Assembly (NCBI RefSeq): GCF_003626695.1
Contig: NZ_RBAH01000046.1
Location: 1-38,242, forward strand
Direction of reading: 5' to 3'
From: Paenibacillus ginsengarvi
GTDB lineage: Bacteria; Bacillota; Bacilli; Paenibacillales; NBRC-103111
DNA: 38,242 nt
Shown: positions 9,365-17,847 of the stretch, in pieces
Position numbering within the stretch: position 1 is the stretch's first letter
How the letters are laid out: each line of letters starts with the position of its first letter
Position numbers and translations under genes: made by a program
Notes under the pieces: model-generated
What the model was told of the DNA's origin: nothing
Seen by the model: the letters and a program-made list of their open reading frames with translations, nothing else
Database searches by the model: none

Positions 9365-10456
9365 TTAAAACAAAAGCGTCGAGCCGACCTGCCACACCGC
9401 ATGAACAGGGGCTCCTTCACGCAAGGACAGATTCGCTTCGCCGTGCATCGGCATTTTGACGAGAAACGGTTTCTCCAGCCCAGATACTTGCAGGCCGATC
9501 AAATAGGACGATCCCGTATAATGGACATACAGCACCGTACCGGTTATTTGGTTCTGCCGATCCCGATCGAGCTGCGTGACTGACGCATCGTCAGCCGCGA
9601 ACAGCGACACCGCTTCCGGGCGGATCATCGCCGTAGCGTTCCCCGACTTGTCTGCCGACCCGGCCGCTTTAATACGCTGACCTCCGGCAAGCGTTACGTC
9701 CGTACTGCCGTTTGCCGCCTTGTGCTCTTTCACCGGCAGCAAATTCGAATCGCCTACGAAGTCGGCTACGAACGAATCGTTCGGACGGCCGTATACGTTC
9801 TCGGGCGTGTCCAGCTGTACGATATGGCCCTTGTTCATGACAGCGATCCGGTCGGACAATACCATCGCTTCTTCCTGGTCGTGGGTAACGAAGATAGCGG
9901 TAAATCCGATCTGCTTCTGCAACTGGCGTATTTCAACGCGCAGCGCTTGACGCAGCTTCGCATCCAGGTTGCTGAGCGGCTCGTCGAACAATACGAGCGG
10001 GGGCCGCAGCACGAGCGTGCGGGCGAGCGCAACACGCTGCTGCTGGCCGCCCGACAGCTGCGCAGGCATCCTTTGTTCCATGCCGGCGAGCTGAACCGAC
10101 TGCAACGCTTGCTGCACTCTTTCCTTGATTTCATGCTTCGGCACGCCTTGACGGCGCAGACCGAACGCCACGTTCTCGAAGATCGACAGATGCGGGAACA
10201 GCGCATAATTTTGAAATACAAGGCCGACATTGCGTTTATATGGAGCGACCCGCGTCAAATCCTTGTCCGCCAAATGGATTGAGCCGCTTGTCGGCTCGAG
10301 AAGCCCGGCCACCATCCGCAGCGTAGTCGTTTTACCGCATCCGCTCGGACCTAGCAAAGACACCATTTCCCCGCTGCGGACGGTCAAATCCAGCTTTTCC
10401 ACAATGACGTTGGCGCCATATTGCTTTCGAAGCTCCCGTAATCGCAGTTCACTCAT
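9365..10456 (-). CDS. potA: Polyamine-type ABC transporter ATP-binding protein
   Basis: A 363-residue ABC ATPase that energises uptake through the two adjacent permeases. Walker A GPSGCGKT is at 36-43, Q-loop Gln82, signature LSGGQ at 134-138, Walker B LVLFDEP at 154-160 and H-loop His192. A C-terminal TOBE-like regulatory domain occupies about 240-363. The size and domain order match PotA and the related Fe/thiosulfate/putrescine family. The symbol rests on the complete PotABCD-like gene set beside it. It is 17 bases downstream of the second permease gene. Confidence 0.9.
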   Translation of the reverse strand: MSELRLRELRKQYGANVIVEKLDLTVRSGEMVSLLGPSGCGKTTTLRMVAGLLEPTSGSIHLADKDLTRVAPYKRNVGLVFQNYALFPHLSIFENVAFGLRRQGVPKHEIKERVQQALQSVQLAGMEQRMPAQLSGGQQQRVALARTLVLRPPLVLFDEPLSNLDAKLRQALRVEIRQLQKQIGFTAIFVTHDQEEAMVLSDRIAVMNKGHIVQLDTPENVYGRPNDSFVADFVGDSNLLPVKEHKAANGSTDVTLAGGQRIKAAGSADKSGNATAMIRPEAVSLFAADDASVTQLDRDRQNQITGTVLYVHYTGSSYLIGLQVSGLEKPFLVKMPMHGEANLSLREGAPVHAVWQVGSTLLF

Positions 10457-10473
10457 AGTACGAACCTCCCCTG

Positions 10474-11256
10474 CTACAAAATCTTATTTCGTTTCAGCAT
10501 GCTCATCCCGATCAAACCGATCAGAACCGTGCCGAGTATGATGATGGAAGATGCGGCCGCAATAGCCGGAGTCATATTGAACTGAATGTCCGAGTAAATG
10601 AGCATCGGCAGTGTAACCATTCCCGGTCCGGTCAAGAACAGGGCCATGACCAGCTCGTCAAACGACATGATAAAGGCAAAGAAAGCGCTTGCCATCAAGG
10701 CGGGGCGAACGAGCGGAATCGTCACGAGCCTGAGCGTTTGCCACGGCGTAGCGCCGAGAATCAAAGACGCTTCCTCAACCGAGCGGTCCAGACGGGCAAA
10801 CCCGGCGCTCATCGTCCTTACGACGTAAGGCACCGTAAGAATGATATGGGCCATCACGAGCCGGAAGAAATAGTCGCTCACTCCCAGATTGCTGTAAAAA
10901 ATGAGCAAGCCTATCCCGAACAGCAGCGTCGGCACGAGCAGCGGAGACAAAAATAACGACCGCATCGTTTCTTTGGAACGGAATTCGTACTTCTTGAACG
11001 CGAGCGCGATTAAAGTGCCGATCGGCAATGCAACGGCGGTTGTCGTGACGGCGATCCATATGCTGTTCCAGAAAGGCTTGGCATACCGTCCTCCGGTCAA
11101 TACTTCATTGTACCAATGGAACGTAAAGCCTTTGGGCGGAAACACGAGATAAGCGCTCTCGGTGAAAGAAGTAATGACCACCACGACGAGCGGAGCCACG
11201 ATGAACAAATAGATAAACAAGTTGACCGCATTCAGGACAGAAAATCGTTTCTTCAT
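10474..11256 (-). CDS. potC: Polyamine-type ABC transporter permease (PotC-like)
   Basis: An inner-membrane permease of 260 residues with about six hydrophobic segments. The cytoplasmic EAA loop reads EEASLILGATPWQTLRLVTI, followed by PLVRPAL, and contacts the ATPase. Length and order after the PotB-like gene fit PotC. Its ATG overlaps the stop of the upstream permease by four bases (ATGA), so the two subunits should be made in equal amounts. The substrate (putrescine, spermidine or a related amine) is inferred from the catabolic genes in the operon. Confidence 0.88.
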   Translation of the reverse strand: MKKRFSVLNAVNLFIYLFIVAPLVVVVITSFTESAYLVFPPKGFTFHWYNEVLTGGRYAKPFWNSIWIAVTTTAVALPIGTLIALAFKKYEFRSKETMRSLFLSPLLVPTLLFGIGLLIFYSNLGVSDYFFRLVMAHIILTVPYVVRTMSAGFARLDRSVEEASLILGATPWQTLRLVTIPLVRPALMASAFFAFIMSFDELVMALFLTGPGMVTLPMLIYSDIQFNMTPAIAAASSIIILGTVLIGLIGMSMLKRNKIL

Positions 11257-12170
11257 ACGATACCAGCTCCCTGCGCTGAACTGCGTCTAAGCGCCCGGTT
11301 ATACAAATTCGTGATTAGGAATACGGTGACGAGCAAAACGACGGCGAGTGCGGAAGCATACGGCCAATTCATCAAATGAATCGTCTGGTTGTATATTTCG
11401 GTCGCCATTACCTGCACTCTCGGTCCACCGATCAAGGCCGGCGTTATATAGAAGCTGATCGAGATCGAGAACACGAGCAGCGTACCCGCCACGATACCCG
11501 GCAACGAGAGCGGCAAGGTGACAAACCAGAATACTTTGGACGGTGAAGCACCCAAGTTGGCCGCCGCCGACTCCAGGTTCCGATCCATCCCGTCCAGCAC
11601 GCTGTACAGCACCAATACCATAAAAGGCAGCAATACGTGAACCATCGCTATGACGACGCCCGTAGACGTGTAAAGCAGATCGATCGGTTTATCGATGAAA
11701 CCAATGTTCAGCAACAGTTGGTTGATTAGTCCTTTTCGGCCCAAAATGACGATCCATCCGAAGTTTCGGATGACTGCGCTTGTAAGCAAGGGCAATGCGA
11801 TGAGAAGCAGCAGCAAATATTTGTTTTTCGGGTTGGAACGGGCTACCCCGTAAGCGAGACAATAACCGAGAATCAAGCACAGCAGGCTGATCACAGCGCC
11901 CATGACCAAAGTGCGCCAAAGAATCTTCAAATAGTGAGGATCTTTGAAAAAAGCCAAATACTGCTCGAACACGAAAGCCTTCTCCATCATTCCGTCCGCA
12001 GTGGTGCGATAAAAGCTGAACAGCAGCAGCTGTCCGACCGGCAGCAGAAAGAAAAAGATAAGAATGAGCAAGCCGGGAGCCATCAAGATCCACTGTGGAG
12101 GCAACCGTCGAAGCATAAGGGATCCGTCCTTTCCATGGTCAAAGGAAAGAGATAGCGGCATCGGCTGCAT
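11253..12170 (-). CDS. potB: Polyamine-type ABC transporter permease (PotB-like)
   Basis: A 305-residue permease with an N-terminal membrane segment near residue 30, a large extracytoplasmic loop (YRTTADGMMEKAFVFEQYLA) typical of PotB, and an EAA loop reading ESAAANLGASPSKVFWFVTL. The frame opens at a GTG (12179), but AGAGG is properly spaced only from the ATG at 12170, so 12170 is preferred. It lies 28 bases after the binding-protein gene and overlaps potC by four bases. Confidence 0.87.
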   Translation of the reverse strand: MQPMPLSLSFDHGKDGSLMLRRLPPQWILMAPGLLILIFFFLLPVGQLLLFSFYRTTADGMMEKAFVFEQYLAFFKDPHYLKILWRTLVMGAVISLLCLILGYCLAYGVARSNPKNKYLLLLLIALPLLTSAVIRNFGWIVILGRKGLINQLLLNIGFIDKPIDLLYTSTGVVIAMVHVLLPFMVLVLYSVLDGMDRNLESAAANLGASPSKVFWFVTLPLSLPGIVAGTLLVFSISISFYITPALIGGPRVQVMATEIYNQTIHLMNWPYASALAVVLLVTVFLITNLYNRALRRSSAQGAGIV

Positions 12171-12198
12171 AACCGCCACCTCTTTCGCCTAAGCCGGA

Positions 12199-13296
12199 TT
12201 ATTTGCTGATCAGCTTGTTCCACTGCGCCGTCCAGGCGTTGCGGTTCGCTGTCACGACTTCCCAATTCAGCGGCACCAAGCTGTTTACGGCTGCTTCGCC
12301 GTACGGCATAACGGCTGCCAGCTCGGCGGAAAGCTTCACGTTTTTGTTCGACGGGGCAAATCCGGTTTGCTCGGCAAACGCTTGTTGAACTTCCGGTCGG
12401 AGTGCATAGTTGACGAACTGCTGGGCGAGGTCGGCGTTTTTGCTTCCTTTTACGACTTGCGCGTTGATGAACGTGGCCATCGCTCCTTCTTTCGGGACGA
12501 CGAACTTGATCGGCTGGCCTTTCTTGCGGAAGTTGAAGGCGTATCCGGAATCGTAAGCGGCGATCCAAGCTTCTTCTTGGGCGAACAGGTTGCCTACATC
12601 CGGGGTAGAGGCTACGATAGCGGCCACGTTCGGCAACAGCGTTTTGATCTTTTCAAAGCCTTTATCCATATTGGATTCATCGCCGCCGGCAAGCTTCGAG
12701 TTCATGACGGCAAACTGCAGGCCGAACGTATTCGTCAAGTCGACCAGTCCGACATGTCCTTTGAATTCAGGCTTCCACAAATCGTTCCACGAAGTAGGCG
12801 GCGTTTTGATTTTATTCTCGTTGTATATAATCCCCAAAGCGTCGAATGCGATGCTCGGTCCGTAGCCGCCCGTGTTGATCGCGGGCTTGTACAAGTCTTT
12901 GAGATTGGTCAGCAGCTTCTCGTCTGCAGGCAAGATCAGTCCTTCTTTGGCCGCTTGTACTTCCTGTCCGCCGGAGAATTGCACGACGTCGAGCGTAGGG
13001 GCGCTTTTCTCCGCGCGCATACGGACCAGTGCATCTGCCGAGTATAGGGTGACGACTTCCACTTTGGCGTTGAATTCTTTCTCGAACGGCTTAATCAAAT
13101 ATTCCTTCTGGGCGGTTTCATAATCGCCGCCGAATGAAGTAACGACTAATTTTCTTGGAGGTTCGGCTGCTTTGCCGCCATCAGCAGACTTCGAATCGGG
13201 CGCTTTCGTCGCATTTCCGCCGCAGCCTGTAATAACGAGGAGAGCGGAAATCATCGTAACCGCGGAAATTTTCATCCATGCTTTTTTAGCCAACAT
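12199..13296 (-). CDS. potD: Polyamine-type extracellular binding lipoprotein (PotD-like)
   Basis: A 365-residue lipoprotein that delivers the substrate to the PotBC channel. It has a lysine-rich start, a hydrophobic stretch and the lipobox VITGC (Cys at about 25). The mature part begins after a Lys/Gly-rich linker, with LVVTSFGGDYETAQKEY and IKPFEKEF typical of the spermidine/putrescine binding family, and ends NAWTAQWNKLISK. GGAGGGG five bases before ATG 13296 fixes the start. Its closest relatives may bind spermidine, putrescine or other amines; binding residues were not assigned. Confidence 0.88.
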   Translation of the reverse strand: MLAKKAWMKISAVTMISALLVITGCGGNATKAPDSKSADGGKAAEPPRKLVVTSFGGDYETAQKEYLIKPFEKEFNAKVEVVTLYSADALVRMRAEKSAPTLDVVQFSGGQEVQAAKEGLILPADEKLLTNLKDLYKPAINTGGYGPSIAFDALGIIYNENKIKTPPTSWNDLWKPEFKGHVGLVDLTNTFGLQFAVMNSKLAGGDESNMDKGFEKIKTLLPNVAAIVASTPDVGNLFAQEEAWIAAYDSGYAFNFRKKGQPIKFVVPKEGAMATFINAQVVKGSKNADLAQQFVNYALRPEVQQAFAEQTGFAPSNKNVKLSAELAAVMPYGEAAVNSLVPLNWEVVTANRNAWTAQWNKLISK

Positions 13297-13321
13297 GTAG
13301 ACCCCTCCTTAGGTGTAAGAG

Positions 13322-14122
13322 CTATTCATGAGTTTCCTTTACCGGTATTTTCGGTTTGTCATCCGCCGACGATACAGCCAGCTTGTTAAGCCATTGAAAT
13401 GGACGCAGTCCGGCGTCGTCGCGCCTCGCGATCATTTCCGGGTGCCACTGCACCGCAAGCACATTGCTGCGGTCTTTCATTGCAATCGCTTCCACAATGT
13501 TGTCTTCGGAATGGCCTACGACTTCCAGCCCTTCCCCCAATCGTTTGACCGATTGATGATGAATGCTGTTGACCCCGATTTCAACCCCCCCCAAGACAGC
13601 GCTTGCAAAATGGTCGGACCTCATCTGCACCGGGTGAACCGAGCGCCACGGTTCTTTCGTCTCCCAATGATTCAGCATGTTATCCGATAATTCGTCGATG
13701 TCGGCGTGCAGGGTCCCCCCGCAAAAGACATTTAACAGCTGCATCCCCCGGCATATGCAAAGTATCGGGATATTGCGCTCCAGCGCGAGTGCCATCAATT
13801 CCATCTCGTATTGGTCTCTCACCGGATCGATCCGGTGCGCGCTCGGCTGCAGCTGTTCGCCGTACAACCGCGGATCCACGTCTTCTCCGCCGGAAAATAC
13901 AAGTCCATCGATAGTATCCAACTGTTGACCGATTTTATCCTTATCCACTACCGGCATCGGGATCGGAGTCGCCCCCGACCGGAAAACCGCTTGGATCATG
14001 TCATAACTGAACAGCGAGAAAGCTTGCCTCGGAATACCGCGAATATGACCGCCAACTGCTTCTTCTTCCGAGATGTAATACCCTACGACACCTATTCTGG
14101 GCAATCGCTCCGCCGATTTCAT
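13322..14122 (-). CDS. puuD: Gamma-glutamyl-gamma-aminobutyrate hydrolase family protein
   Basis: A class I glutamine-amidotransferase-like hydrolase of 266 residues that would release GABA and glutamate from gamma-glutamyl-GABA. Nucleophile Cys124 lies in ICRGMQLLNV, His227 and Glu229 in VQWHPEM, and the family motif LVFSGGEDVDP at about 74-84. Length equals PuuD. It starts at ATG 14122 with GGAGG nearby and follows the GntR gene by 23 bases. It is the gene that most clearly marks the operon as Puu-like. The C-terminal lysine-rich tail is not conserved in the family as far as I can tell. Confidence 0.9.
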   Translation of the reverse strand: MKSAERLPRIGVVGYYISEEEAVGGHIRGIPRQAFSLFSYDMIQAVFRSGATPIPMPVVDKDKIGQQLDTIDGLVFSGGEDVDPRLYGEQLQPSAHRIDPVRDQYEMELMALALERNIPILCICRGMQLLNVFCGGTLHADIDELSDNMLNHWETKEPWRSVHPVQMRSDHFASAVLGGVEIGVNSIHHQSVKRLGEGLEVVGHSEDNIVEAIAMKDRSNVLAVQWHPEMIARRDDAGLRPFQWLNKLAVSSADDKPKIPVKETHE

Positions 14123-14145
14123 GTTGTCACCTCCATGCCGTTTCG

Positions 14146-14862
14146 TTATTCTACGAACTGGCTCAATTTCGCCAATGTTTTATGGACATGCATGTGCATC
14201 GTCTTGCTTGCTTTATCGCCATCGCGCTCGGCGAGGGCTTCAATCAGCACGCGATGCTGTTCGTAGCTGGCCAATTGGATTTCGCGGTTGTACGGCATTA
14301 AATCGAGCCCCGGATTGATCTTCGTGCGAATCAGCCTAACAGCGCTTTCAAAAAACGAATTTCCGGATGCGCGGGCGATTTCCAGATGGAATTTCACGTC
14401 CAAGGAACGAAACATTTCCCGGTTGCAATCTTCCCCGCTGCTCTTCTCGACGAGATCGCGGACATAGGCAAGATGCTCCGGCGTAATGCGCGCTGCCGCC
14501 AATCTCGCCGCTTCCGGCTCGATGACCGAACGGTATTCCAGCAGCTCTTTTGTTTGCGTCCAATTATCGGCGATTTGCTGGATCGTCCGCTGATGCGTTT
14601 TGGCGGTGAGCGGTAAAACAAATGTTCCTCCTTTTGCGCCGAGTCGTCTTTCGATCAGCCCCTTCTGCTCCAATTCTGCAATCGCTTCCCTTACGGCCAA
14701 TCGGCTTGCTTTGAATAATGTTGCCAATTCCCTTTCAGGCGGTAATTGCTCTTCGGGCAAAACCTCTTTCAAAATAATCGCTTCTTCGAGCTGTTCCAGA
14801 ATGAAGTCGCTCACCCGTTTCGGCGTTACCTCTTTAAACTGGGCAAAAAAAGGAGATACCAT
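14146..14862 (-). CDS. GntR/FadR-family transcriptional regulator of the operon
   Basis: A 239-residue protein. The N-terminal winged helix (about 12-78) contains LPPERELATLFKASRLAVRE and IAELEQKGLIERR. The C-terminal all-alpha FCD domain (about 95-235) would bind an acid effector. The frame is open to 14955, but GGAGG eight bases before ATG 14862 sets the start (MVSPFFAQFKEV). It is the first gene of the 11-gene operon and most likely its repressor and autoregulator; the effector could be GABA or gamma-glutamyl-GABA. No operator was firmly identified upstream. Confidence 0.88.
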   Translation of the reverse strand: MVSPFFAQFKEVTPKRVSDFILEQLEEAIILKEVLPEEQLPPERELATLFKASRLAVREAIAELEQKGLIERRLGAKGGTFVLPLTAKTHQRTIQQIADNWTQTKELLEYRSVIEPEAARLAAARITPEHLAYVRDLVEKSSGEDCNREMFRSLDVKFHLEIARASGNSFFESAVRLIRTKINPGLDLMPYNREIQLASYEQHRVLIEALAERDGDKASKTMHMHVHKTLAKLSQFVE

Positions 14863-14976
14863 CTGAACTTCCTCCACATTCCATTGTACGACCGTTTTAA
14901 TGGTATAATGTTCGAACCTTAAACCAATAGTAACAGGCGCATCGTCCGTTGGCAAGTTATATTTTTTGGAAGGTTA

Positions 14977-15015
14977 CAAAAAACCGGAACACCCTGTACG
15001 TCAGGACGTTCCGGT
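14977..15015 (-). terminator. Rho-independent terminator pointing toward the operon
   Basis: ACCGGAAC (14983-14990) pairs with GTTCCGGT (15008-15015), with an inner CCTG/CAGG pair. On the minus strand it is followed by a T run. No intact minus-strand gene lies upstream. Before it, the minus strand can be read as SSDGIDYMFATR and a stop (about 15026-15064), so it may be the tail of a lost gene. It could also be an attenuator for the regulator gene. Confidence 0.65.
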
Positions 15016-15063
15016 CTTCCTTGATCAGCGGGTGGCAAACATGTAATCGATCCCATCCGACGA

Positions 15064-15110
15064 TTGCTTTCCGATTGCGCAATTATGTATACTTATAGAT
15101 GTCAGACAAC
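15064..15110 (+). promoter_or_regulatory. Promoter and FadR-type operator of the regulator gene
   Basis: A possible -35 (TTGCTT, 15064-15069) and -10 (TATACT, 15088-15093) precede GATGTCAGACAAC (15098-15110). The core TGTCAGACA (15100-15108) is a perfect odd palindrome, the type bound by FCD-class GntR regulators. The same 13 bases recur at 16015-16027 in front of the next gene, which implies autoregulation. Confidence 0.65.
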
Positions 15111-15146
15111 AGGTGTTGTACAAAACTATTAAAAGAAGGTTAAGCT

Positions 15147-15881
15147 ATGCTGAATTCGTTGACAAGAAAACCGATTGCTGAGGATGCACTGGAAGAACTG
15201 AAAAAGTTAATTCAATCAGGGGAGGTGAAGGTTGGCGACCAAATCCCGCCGGAAAACCAACTGGTAGCAATGCTTGGCATAAGCCGTCCTACCGTGCGCG
15301 AGGTGCTGGTTGCGTTGCAGGCGCAAGGTTATATCGAAATTAAGAGAGGCAAGGGTGCCTTTGTCATCGACAAGGAAGAGTTTGACCGCAAGCGGTTTCT
15401 GAATTGGTTTCAGGAGAACGAATACCATATTCGTGAATTGCTTGAAACGAGAATGGCGATCGAACCGATGGCCGCCTCTCTGGCGGCGCAGCACATTTCG
15501 GACGAAGAGCTGCAGGAGTTGGAGCGAATCCAGGCGGATATGGCTGGCTTCGTCGAGAAGCAAAGCCTGGAATCGATCGTTAGCGCGGATGAACGGTTCC
15601 ACGAGACGATTTTCAGCGCAAGCCGGAACAAACTACTGCAATTCATATATTCTAACTTGGTGCCTAGCCTGCGCGAATACCGCGGCAAAGCTTTCTCGCA
15701 TCCGGCCAACCCGACTCTGGTCATAGACGCTCATATGCGAATTATTACCGCACTGAAGACGAGAGACTCCACCGCGTCTTTCAATGAAATGCTGCTGCAT
15801 ATACAATCCTCGCAACATGACGTGGTCAGCACAGCGAACGCCCTGTTTTCTATAGGTAAACTATCCATAGAGAAGAAATAA
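15147..15881 (+). CDS. GntR/FadR-family regulator (FCD domain)
   Basis: A 244-residue repressor-type protein. The winged helix (about 5-75) contains GDQIPPENQLVAMLGISRPT, VREVLVAL and YIEIKRGKGAFV. The FCD ligand domain (about 95-225) has ETRMAIEPMAASLAA and the usual Asp/His effector pocket region. ATG 15147 has AGAAGG seven bases upstream. It is transcribed away from the polyamine operon and towards a sugar-binding lipoprotein gene, with a terminator between them. The operator core TGTCAGACA in front of both genes suggests that it represses itself and the binding protein. Relatives often respond to sugar acids; the effector here is unknown. Confidence 0.9.
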   Translation: MLNSLTRKPIAEDALEELKKLIQSGEVKVGDQIPPENQLVAMLGISRPTVREVLVALQAQGYIEIKRGKGAFVIDKEEFDRKRFLNWFQENEYHIRELLETRMAIEPMAASLAAQHISDEELQELERIQADMAGFVEKQSLESIVSADERFHETIFSASRNKLLQFIYSNLVPSLREYRGKAFSHPANPTLVIDAHMRIITALKTRDSTASFNEMLLHIQSSQHDVVSTANALFSIGKLSIEKK

Positions 15882-15895
15882 ACGGACGACTGGGG

Positions 15896-15929
15896 ACAAG
15901 CTATCTTTGTAAGGATAGCTTGTTGTTTT
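15896..15929 (+). terminator. Rho-independent terminator after the FadR-type gene
   Basis: ACAAGCTATC (15896-15905) pairs perfectly with GATAGCTTGT (15914-15923), followed by a T-rich tail, 15 bases after the regulator stop. Confidence 0.85.
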
Positions 15930-15977
15930 GATGACTCGCCGGAAAAGTTTATCCCAGTGATACTTGCAAGAAAGTCG

Positions 15978-16030
15978 TTGACAAAGCCCAATAAATGGTC
16001 TATCTTCGATACAAGATGTCAGACAACGGA
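15978..16030 (+). promoter_or_regulatory. Promoter with overlapping FadR-type operator for the binding-protein gene
   Basis: A consensus -35 TTGACA (15978-15983), a 17-base spacer and -10 TATCTT (16001-16006) are followed by AGATGTCAGACAAC at 16014-16027. The core TGTCAGACA (16017-16025) sits where the transcript should start, a repressing position. An outer inverted repeat AGATGTC/GACATCT also spans the site. Confidence 0.75.
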
Positions 16031-16233
16031 CATCTGATATTATTTCTTATAACATGCAAATGTCTGCCCAAAAAACTAGAACTTGTTCGGCCAGTTTCTG
16101 AGGCTTTTTCCACCGATTGGACAATAATGTTAGCCACCTTCCACCTGACGAGTAGACCGAAGGCTTCGTTAAAGCAGATTGTAGGAAACATTCTGGGTAG
16201 TCAGTTCACATTTAATTGGGAGAGGATACTCCG

Positions 16234-17517
16234 ATGAAAGCCACAGTAACGGTGCGAGTATGCGCGGTATGTTTGCTAATTTCGGTCTCAGCCGCCATGG
16301 CCGGCTGCCAGCAATCGGGAAAATTGCAAAGCCCAGGCTCTGCCTTGGAAGAGACGATCAGTACGGATCCGGTCCGCCTCACTGTATTCAAAGGGCAAGG
16401 ACTAACTGACGACGAGTGGGATCAACTGCTCGTACAGCCGTTGAAAAAGAAATATCCGTACATAACGCTGGAGCCGCTAAGCGGCAGTTTACCGGACATT
16501 ATTGCGTCTGGCGTCGTTCCCGACCTGCTGACGCAATTTAACGGGTACGTCACGGACTTTATTCCGTACAACATTCTGATGGACATCACGCCATTAGCGA
16601 ACAAGCAAAAGGTCGATCTGAACCGATTCGACCCGGTATATCTGGATGCGCTGCGGATACTGTCGGATAAAGGCGAGTTATATGGTTTGCCCTATTCGAC
16701 CCAATTCAATGCGCTATATTACAACAAAGATTTGTTCGACAAGTTCGGTGTCAGCTACCCGAAGGACGGCATGACGTGGGAGGAAGCAGCCGCTCTCGGA
16801 GAAAAATTGACGCGTAAAGACGGGCCCACGCAATATATCGGCCTTAGTTATGAGCATATTCAACGCCTGTCTTCCTCTCTCTCACCTGATATGGTAGATA
16901 TAAAGAAAGAACGAGCTACCGTTAACACCGATTTATGGAAAAGAATATTCCAGCTGGGTCACAGCATCGATATCGTACCCGGCGGCGCTTCCAGTGGGGG
17001 TGATGTATTCTACAATGAAAGAAGAGTGGCGATGTATGGCACCGTCAACATTTTCAATAAACTGACCGATGCCATAAAGAAAGGGTTTAACCTGGGCATG
17101 GCGCAGTATCCGAGCTTTAAAGAACAGCCGAATGTGTACGGCCTTGTGGACGCGCATTATATGCTTGTCTCAAAGCAGAGCAAGTATAAGGATCAGGCGA
17201 TGCAGGTTATCGACTTGTTTACGTCCGAAGAAGTCCAGCAAATTTCTGCACGCAAATTCGCCCGGTTATCCCCGCTCAAAAGCCCAGAGCTGAGAAAACA
17301 GCTTGCCGCCGATTTGCCTATGCTAAAAGAAATCGATATGAGCTCTATTTTCAAAAGTAAGCCTTCTCCGGCGCCGGCGTTCTCAAAATATTACCGCGAT
17401 GCCAGGAAAATATTGATGACCAAATTCGACGATTACAATTTAGGGAAAATAGACGTCAATACGGCATTACGGGAAGCGGAAGAGGAGATCAACAAAATGA
17501 TCGACCAAAACAAATAA
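16234..17517 (+). CDS. Sugar-type extracellular binding lipoprotein, no local permease
   Basis: A 427-residue family 1 solute-binding protein. It has a signal peptide with lipobox AMAGC (Cys at about 24). Domain hallmarks include LYGLPYSTQFNALYYNKDLF, YPKDGMTWEEAAALGEKLTR and the C-terminal MQVIDLFTSEEVQQ. The frame opens at TTG 16216, but GGGAGAGGA is placed correctly for ATG 16234. It is probably anchored in the outer leaflet and captures a sugar or glycoside. No membrane subunits follow, so it must work with a transporter encoded elsewhere or act as a sensor. Its promoter carries the FadR-type operator. Confidence 0.87.
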   Translation: MKATVTVRVCAVCLLISVSAAMAGCQQSGKLQSPGSALEETISTDPVRLTVFKGQGLTDDEWDQLLVQPLKKKYPYITLEPLSGSLPDIIASGVVPDLLTQFNGYVTDFIPYNILMDITPLANKQKVDLNRFDPVYLDALRILSDKGELYGLPYSTQFNALYYNKDLFDKFGVSYPKDGMTWEEAAALGEKLTRKDGPTQYIGLSYEHIQRLSSSLSPDMVDIKKERATVNTDLWKRIFQLGHSIDIVPGGASSGGDVFYNERRVAMYGTVNIFNKLTDAIKKGFNLGMAQYPSFKEQPNVYGLVDAHYMLVSKQSKYKDQAMQVIDLFTSEEVQQISARKFARLSPLKSPELRKQLAADLPMLKEIDMSSIFKSKPSPAPAFSKYYRDARKILMTKFDDYNLGKIDVNTALREAEEEINKMIDQNK

Positions 17518-17847
17518 GATGGCTGATGTTATGCAAATTCGTTTTTCCGGGTCAATTCCATCAATGAAATGGACTTAAGGCTGTACTCGTGAGTACCGCT
17601 TGTCAAAATGAACATGGAAAACCGCGTCAATACGCCGTCCAAAATCAAAAACGGCTATCCCCCTTTTCGTTTTCATCAAGAAGCCTACGAGGAACTGTTT
17701 CCGTTAGGTGAGTAAAGGCAACCGATCGTTTTGGTCGGCTGCCTTTTTGTTATCTTTATTCAGCTCTCGTATCCGTCAAATGTTCAGTTCAATGGTTTCT
17801 TGCATCGTCCTGATGCACCAAGTGGGCCCCTATCGCAATAAGCCCTA
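17518..17847. other. Intergenic region with a short open fragment and a repeat
   Basis: Between the binding-protein stop and the end of the convergent SLH gene there is a 35-codon frame at 17608-17715, ending RFHQEAYEELFPLGE, without a convincing ribosome site. I do not recognise it; it could be the tail of a lost gene. It ends exactly where the hairpin repeat at 17715-17795 begins. Nothing else was seen. Confidence 0.4.
17715..17795 (+). repeat. Dispersed hairpin repeat, copy C
   Basis: An AGGCAACCGA/TCGGCTGCCT imperfect hairpin is followed by T-rich DNA and then TTTATTCAGCTCTCGTATCCG. It aligns with the copies at 21840, 22651 and 25640, which share GGCTGCCT and GAGCTATCGTACCCGTTAG-like tails. 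The hairpin plus T tract could act as terminator for the plus-strand binding-protein gene. Confidence 0.6.
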
